Shown here: one piece after another, positions 21,046-23,890 of the stretch
Numbering within the stretch: the first letter of the stretch is position 1
How the letters are laid out: each line of letters starts with the position of its first letter
NCBI GenBank assembly: GCA_043747765.1
Contig: JAYTOM010000513.1
Location: 1-23,890, forward strand
Reading direction: 5' to 3'
Length of the DNA: 23,890 bases
DNA from: WLMZ01 sp043747765
Lineage (GTDB): Bacteria; Actinomycetota; Acidimicrobiia; Acidimicrobiales; Ilumatobacteraceae
The notes under the pieces: model-generated
The model's database searches: none
The model's input: the letters and a program-made list of their open reading frames with translations, nothing else
What the model was told of the DNA's origin: nothing
Program-made: the position numbers and the translations under genes

Positions 21046-23890
21046 TCACGGCGTGTACCAACCAGAAACGTCGGCCAGCAACTCGCCTCCGCTCTGGGTG
21101 TACAAGTCGAAACCGGTCGCCGAAACCGGGATGATGGCGGCGTTGGGGATCGTCTGACCCGCAACCTGGGCGTTGAGGATCGACGAGGAACCAGGCGTCA
21201 GCGACCCTGCTGGGGCCGCCTGGATGAAGCCTGCGGCGGCTGCCTGGGTGATCGTGATGTTGGCCGCGATCGCCCCGATCGCCGTGGTCGGCAGACCGAT
21301 CCGACCGGCAATGCCGACGTTGACCTGAGCACCAGCACCCGGCGTCGTGCCGGTGTAACCAACCCGGCTACTCGAGCGCGTGTCCAACAGACGTCCCGGC
21401 GACACCGGCACGAACAGACCGCTGAACGACGTCATCGCCGTGTTGTTGGTGATGTACCCCGACACATCGACGATCAGGTGGGTGCCGCTCTGGGTGTAGA
21501 TCTCGACCGCACCATCAGCACCTACGGGGACGATGACCTGGCTGGCGATCGTCTGTCCGGCCGTTTCCGGGTTGAGGTTCGATGACGCGCCAGCGCTCAG
21601 CTGACCGGAAGGAGACACCTCAACGAAGCCGGCACCCGTGGCATCGGTCGCAGTCACGTTCAACACGGCCGCTTCGACACCGGTGGCAGGAACTCCCGCC
21701 TTGCCGGCGATCACGACCTTGGTGGTCGACGCTGGACCAGGCTTGGCGCCCGAATAGTTGACGAGCGATGTCGGGCGGGTGTCGAACACTCGTGTCGGTG
21801 CCACCGGCACCAGCCGACCGTCGGCGACCGACTCCGTCGTCGGCACGTAGTAACCGGACACGTCGACGATCAGGTGCGACGATTGCTGGGTGTGCAATGT
21901 GATCGTGCCATCCGTACCGATCGGCACGATCGCCGAGTTGGCGATGGTCTGGCCGACGCGTTCGGCGTTCAGGTTCGAAGAGGCTCCCGGACTGCCGTTG
22001 CCGGTGGGGAACGCTTGCACGAATCCCGGTCCGGCGGCGTCGGTGGCTGTGAGGTTGACGACCACGGCAGAGGCACCAGCGGGGACACCTGCTTTGCCGG
22101 TCACGGCGACCCTGGTGTCACTGTCGTTGGCCGGCTTGGCTGCGGTGTAGTTGACGAAGCTGGTCGGCCGCGTGTCGAAGATGCGCGTCGGCGTCACCGG
22201 GAAGTACTGCGACGAGCCCTGGGGCAGTTGGGCGAAGTCGGCGGCGAAGTTGTTCACCGCAGCATCACGCGAGCTGAGCGGGGCGAGACCGAAACGGGCT
22301 TCGATCGTGGCCAGGATCGACGTTGTGTCGTATTGAGTGTGATCGACACCGGTCGTCGCCAGCTTCGGCGAGATGATCAGCGCCGGGACACGGGTGCCAG
22401 GGCCCCACTTGTCGGACACTCCAGCAACGGTTGGCGGGGAGACATGATCCCACTGACCACCGAACTCGTCGTACGTGACGACGATCGCCGTGTCCTTGCC
22501 CTGCGGGCCGTTCTGAATCGCATTGATCAGACTGACGAGGTGATTGCTGCCGTTCGGCGTACTCGCGTAGCCGGGGTGCTCGTTCTCCTCACCGACCGGC
22601 TTGACGAAACTGACCGGCTTGAGCGTGCCGTTCGCGGCCGAGGTGAGGAACGCTGCCTCGTCCTTGAGGTGCGCCGTGCGCGCTGCGGTGCCGGACGCGT
22701 AGTTGGCGAAGTAGTTGAACGGCTGATGGTGGTACTGGAACAGCGCGTCCGGGCAGACCGGCCACGTCGAGCCGGACTTCACATTCGGATCACTGCAGGT
22801 CGGACCGGCGCCGTTGGTGTAGCCGGGCTGATCGCCGTAGCCGTTGGCGTTGCTCCACCCACCCGAATACCAGGCCCAGTCGACGTTCGCGGCCGACAGC
22901 TCGTCACCGATGTTGCTCGAGGTGAGCAGCGGCAACTTCGCGGCAGTCGGGGACGAGAACGGCGGGCTGGCCGGCTGGATCGTGTTGATCGCATAGTCAC
23001 CGCAAGCCGTCGTGGCCGCCGAGGCACACGTGCCGACGGGGTTCTTGTCCACGGTCAACGCCGCGTCCTGCAGGCCAACGGTGGGGTGCAGTGGGTAGTT
23101 CGCGGGGCTGCCGTCGGCGCCGATCACCGAGTGCAGATCGGTCGCTGTACCCGAGTGATCCGCATTCGCGTAAACCGGGGTTTGCGCGGCGATCAACCAC
23201 TGATGGTTGAGGAACGATCCACCGAACGCGGCCTGGAAGAAGTTGTCGGCGACGACGAACTTCGGCGCAGTCGGACCCGTCAGGTACTTGTAGATCGGCA
23301 GCTGCGTCGTGTCGTAGTGCCCTTGGGTCAGGCCGATCGAATCGCTGCCAGCGGTGTAGCGGTTCTGCTTGCCACCGTTGATCTGGTACTGCTCCTGGTA
23401 AAAGCGATGCACGAGGTCCTCGGTGCAGCCGCCGGCCACCGCGTTGGCGTCGCCCTTGAGGTAGCCGTGGGCCATGAACGGGGCGGTCGGCTTCGGGCAG
23501 GTGGGATCAGCGGCTGCGATGTAGTCGTCGATCGTGAACGGCGTGTTCGCGAACGCGCTCTGCTGGTTGGCCAGCGGCAGTGCCGAGTCGGTGCAACGCG
23601 TCGCCAGTGGCGCGGGTGACGTGAGGTTGACGTCGTTCTGAGGCAGACACGCGAGGGGTTTGCCATCGACGCCGACCTGCACGGTGTGCTGGAAATCGGC
23701 ATTGGAGAGGCCGTTCACACCCGGCCACATCCCGAACAGGTTGTCGAAGCTGTGGTTCTCCTCGTAGATGACGACGATGTGCTTGACGTCGCCCAGACCT
23801 CGTGACGTTGGTGCAGCCTGTGCGGATGAACCTGCCAGTGGGACGAGCACCCCCGTCGATGCGGCGATCAAAGCAGCTCCTGTTGCGAGC
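21046..23890 (-). CDS. Secreted phosphoesterase (phospholipase C / acid phosphatase family) with three C-terminal surface repeats; N-terminus outside the window
   Basis: The minus frame is open to the right edge. The visible N-terminus (LATGAALIAASTGVLVPLAG, then SSAQA) is the core and cleavage site of a signal peptide, so the true start is beyond 23890; the TTG at 23871 is not it. The catalytic domain begins VKHIVVIYEENHSFDNLFG with EENHSFDN at 23740-23763, and ends with VVTYDEFGGQWDHVSPP (about 22435-22480) and GTRVPALIISP. Both are metal and phosphate site motifs of PF04185-type enzymes, which hydrolyse phosphomonoesters or phospholipids outside the cell. Three repeats of about 131-133 residues follow (from about 22208, 21813 and 21418), each opening VPVxPxRxxDTR and closing with a VDVSGYY-type motif. 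They contain no catalytic residues and are probably wall or stalk modules. Confidence 0.9.
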   Translation of the reverse strand, partial: LATGAALIAASTGVLVPLAGSSAQAAPTSRGLGDVKHIVVIYEENHSFDNLFGMWPGVNGLSNADFQHTVQVGVDGKPLACLPQNDVNLTSPAPLATRCTDSALPLANQQSAFANTPFTIDDYIAAADPTCPKPTAPFMAHGYLKGDANAVAGGCTEDLVHRFYQEQYQINGGKQNRYTAGSDSIGLTQGHYDTTQLPIYKYLTGPTAPKFVVADNFFQAAFGGSFLNHQWLIAAQTPVYANADHSGTATDLHSVIGADGSPANYPLHPTVGLQDAALTVDKNPVGTCASAATTACGDYAINTIQPASPPFSSPTAAKLPLLTSSNIGDELSAANVDWAWYSGGWSNANGYGDQPGYTNGAGPTCSDPNVKSGSTWPVCPDALFQYHHQPFNYFANYASGTAARTAHLKDEAAFLTSAANGTLKPVSFVKPVGEENEHPGYASTPNGSNHLVSLINAIQNGPQGKDTAIVVTYDEFGGQWDHVSPPTVAGVSDKWGPGTRVPALIISPKLATTGVDHTQYDTTSILATIEARFGLAPLSSRDAAVNNFAADFAQLPQGSSQYFPVTPTRIFDTRPTSFVNYTAAKPANDSDTRVAVTGKAGVPAGASAVVVNLTATDAAGPGFVQAFPTGNGSPGASSNLNAERVGQTIANSAIVPIGTDGTITLHTQQSSHLIVDVSGYYVPTTESVADGRLVPVAPTRVFDTRPTSLVNYSGAKPGPASTTKVVIAGKAGVPATGVEAAVLNVTATDATGAGFVEVSPSGQLSAGASSNLNPETAGQTIASQVIVPVGADGAVEIYTQSGTHLIVDVSGYITNNTAMTSFSGLFVPVSPGRLLDTRSSSRVGYTGTTPGAGAQVNVGIAGRIGLPTTAIGAIAANITITQAAAAGFIQAAPAGSLTPGSSSILNAQVAGQTIPNAAIIPVSATGFDLYTQSGGELLADVSGWYTP
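21049..22208 (-). repeat. Three protein-coding repeats of about 395 nt
   Basis: Within the phosphoesterase gene, units starting near 22208, 21813 and 21418 (minus strand) encode YFPVTPTRIFDTRP, LVPVAPTRVFDTRP and FVPVSPGRLLDTRS. Each carries a central NxTxTDAxGxGFV-type and ASSNLNxExxGQTI-type segment and ends HLIVDVSGYY, HLIVDVSGYI or LLADVSGWY. Units 1 and 2 are closer to each other than to unit 3, in line with stepwise duplication. Confidence 0.88.

Noticed and set aside
21874..23619. Plus-strand open frame of 581 codons
   Set aside because: It is antisense to the phosphoesterase gene and made of Arg/Gly/Val-rich sequence without any domain signature.
23869..23871. TTG as the start codon of the phosphoesterase
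   Set aside because: The frame continues to the window edge with signal-peptide-like residues, and TTG would remove the basic N-region of the signal.

Overview
The window comes from a high-GC actinobacterium, most likely class Acidimicrobiia (Ilumatobacter-like). The indications are a strong G/C preference at third codon positions, an F420-type luciferase-like oxidoreductase, a mycothiol-dependent isomerase relic, an HTH-fused citrate synthase, and a secreted enzyme with three 'VPVxPxRxxDTR' surface repeats. I saw no rRNA, tRNA, CRISPR array, transposase or phage gene. The taxonomic placement is inference.

Layout. Positions 1-5022 hold the start of a CBS-pair protein (minus, cut by the window edge), a divergent HTH-citrate synthase, a secreted L,D-transpeptidase, and a RecQ helicase fused to a phosphoribosyltransferase-like domain. 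Positions 5023-5949 are gene debris: a cytochrome P450 C-terminus without a start, a second headless fragment, and a small ORF followed by a 15-nt tandem repeat. Positions 5950-8540 are a two-gene operon (D-aminoacylase-type amidohydrolase, LLM oxidoreductase) joined by an ATGA overlap. An epoxide-hydrolase-like protein with a His-rich 6-residue repeat follows on the minus strand. After it come an internally deleted mycothiol-dependent isomerase relic and a small unknown gene.

Positions 10279-12830 (minus) hold an OmpR-type two-component system (regulator then kinase, ATGA overlap) and a secreted SPOR-domain protein. Positions 13003-13797 (minus) are a surface protein broken by several frameshifts, with a signal peptide, a DUF11-like region and an LPXTG-like anchor. 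An azoreductase-like flavoprotein follows on the plus strand. Positions 14673-19598 are an envelope export operon: a lipoprotein with a duplicated Cys motif, a HlyD/RND-type adaptor, a MacB-type ATPase, a MacB/FtsX permease, and a Gly-rich single-pass protein with a DUF5666-like domain. The adaptor is frameshifted and the ATPase has lost its catalytic core, so this copy looks non-functional as written.

Positions 19599-23890 hold two very small minus-strand membrane genes, an orphan LuxR-type response regulator next to a perfect palindrome, a bidirectional terminator, and a large secreted phosphoesterase whose N-terminus lies beyond the window.

The most striking feature overall is the density of damaged genes (P450, isomerase, surface protein, adaptor, ATPase) among intact neighbours. 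At least two carry clean internal deletions. The best candidate for an under-described system is the lipoprotein/adaptor/MacB/DUF5666 export cassette.
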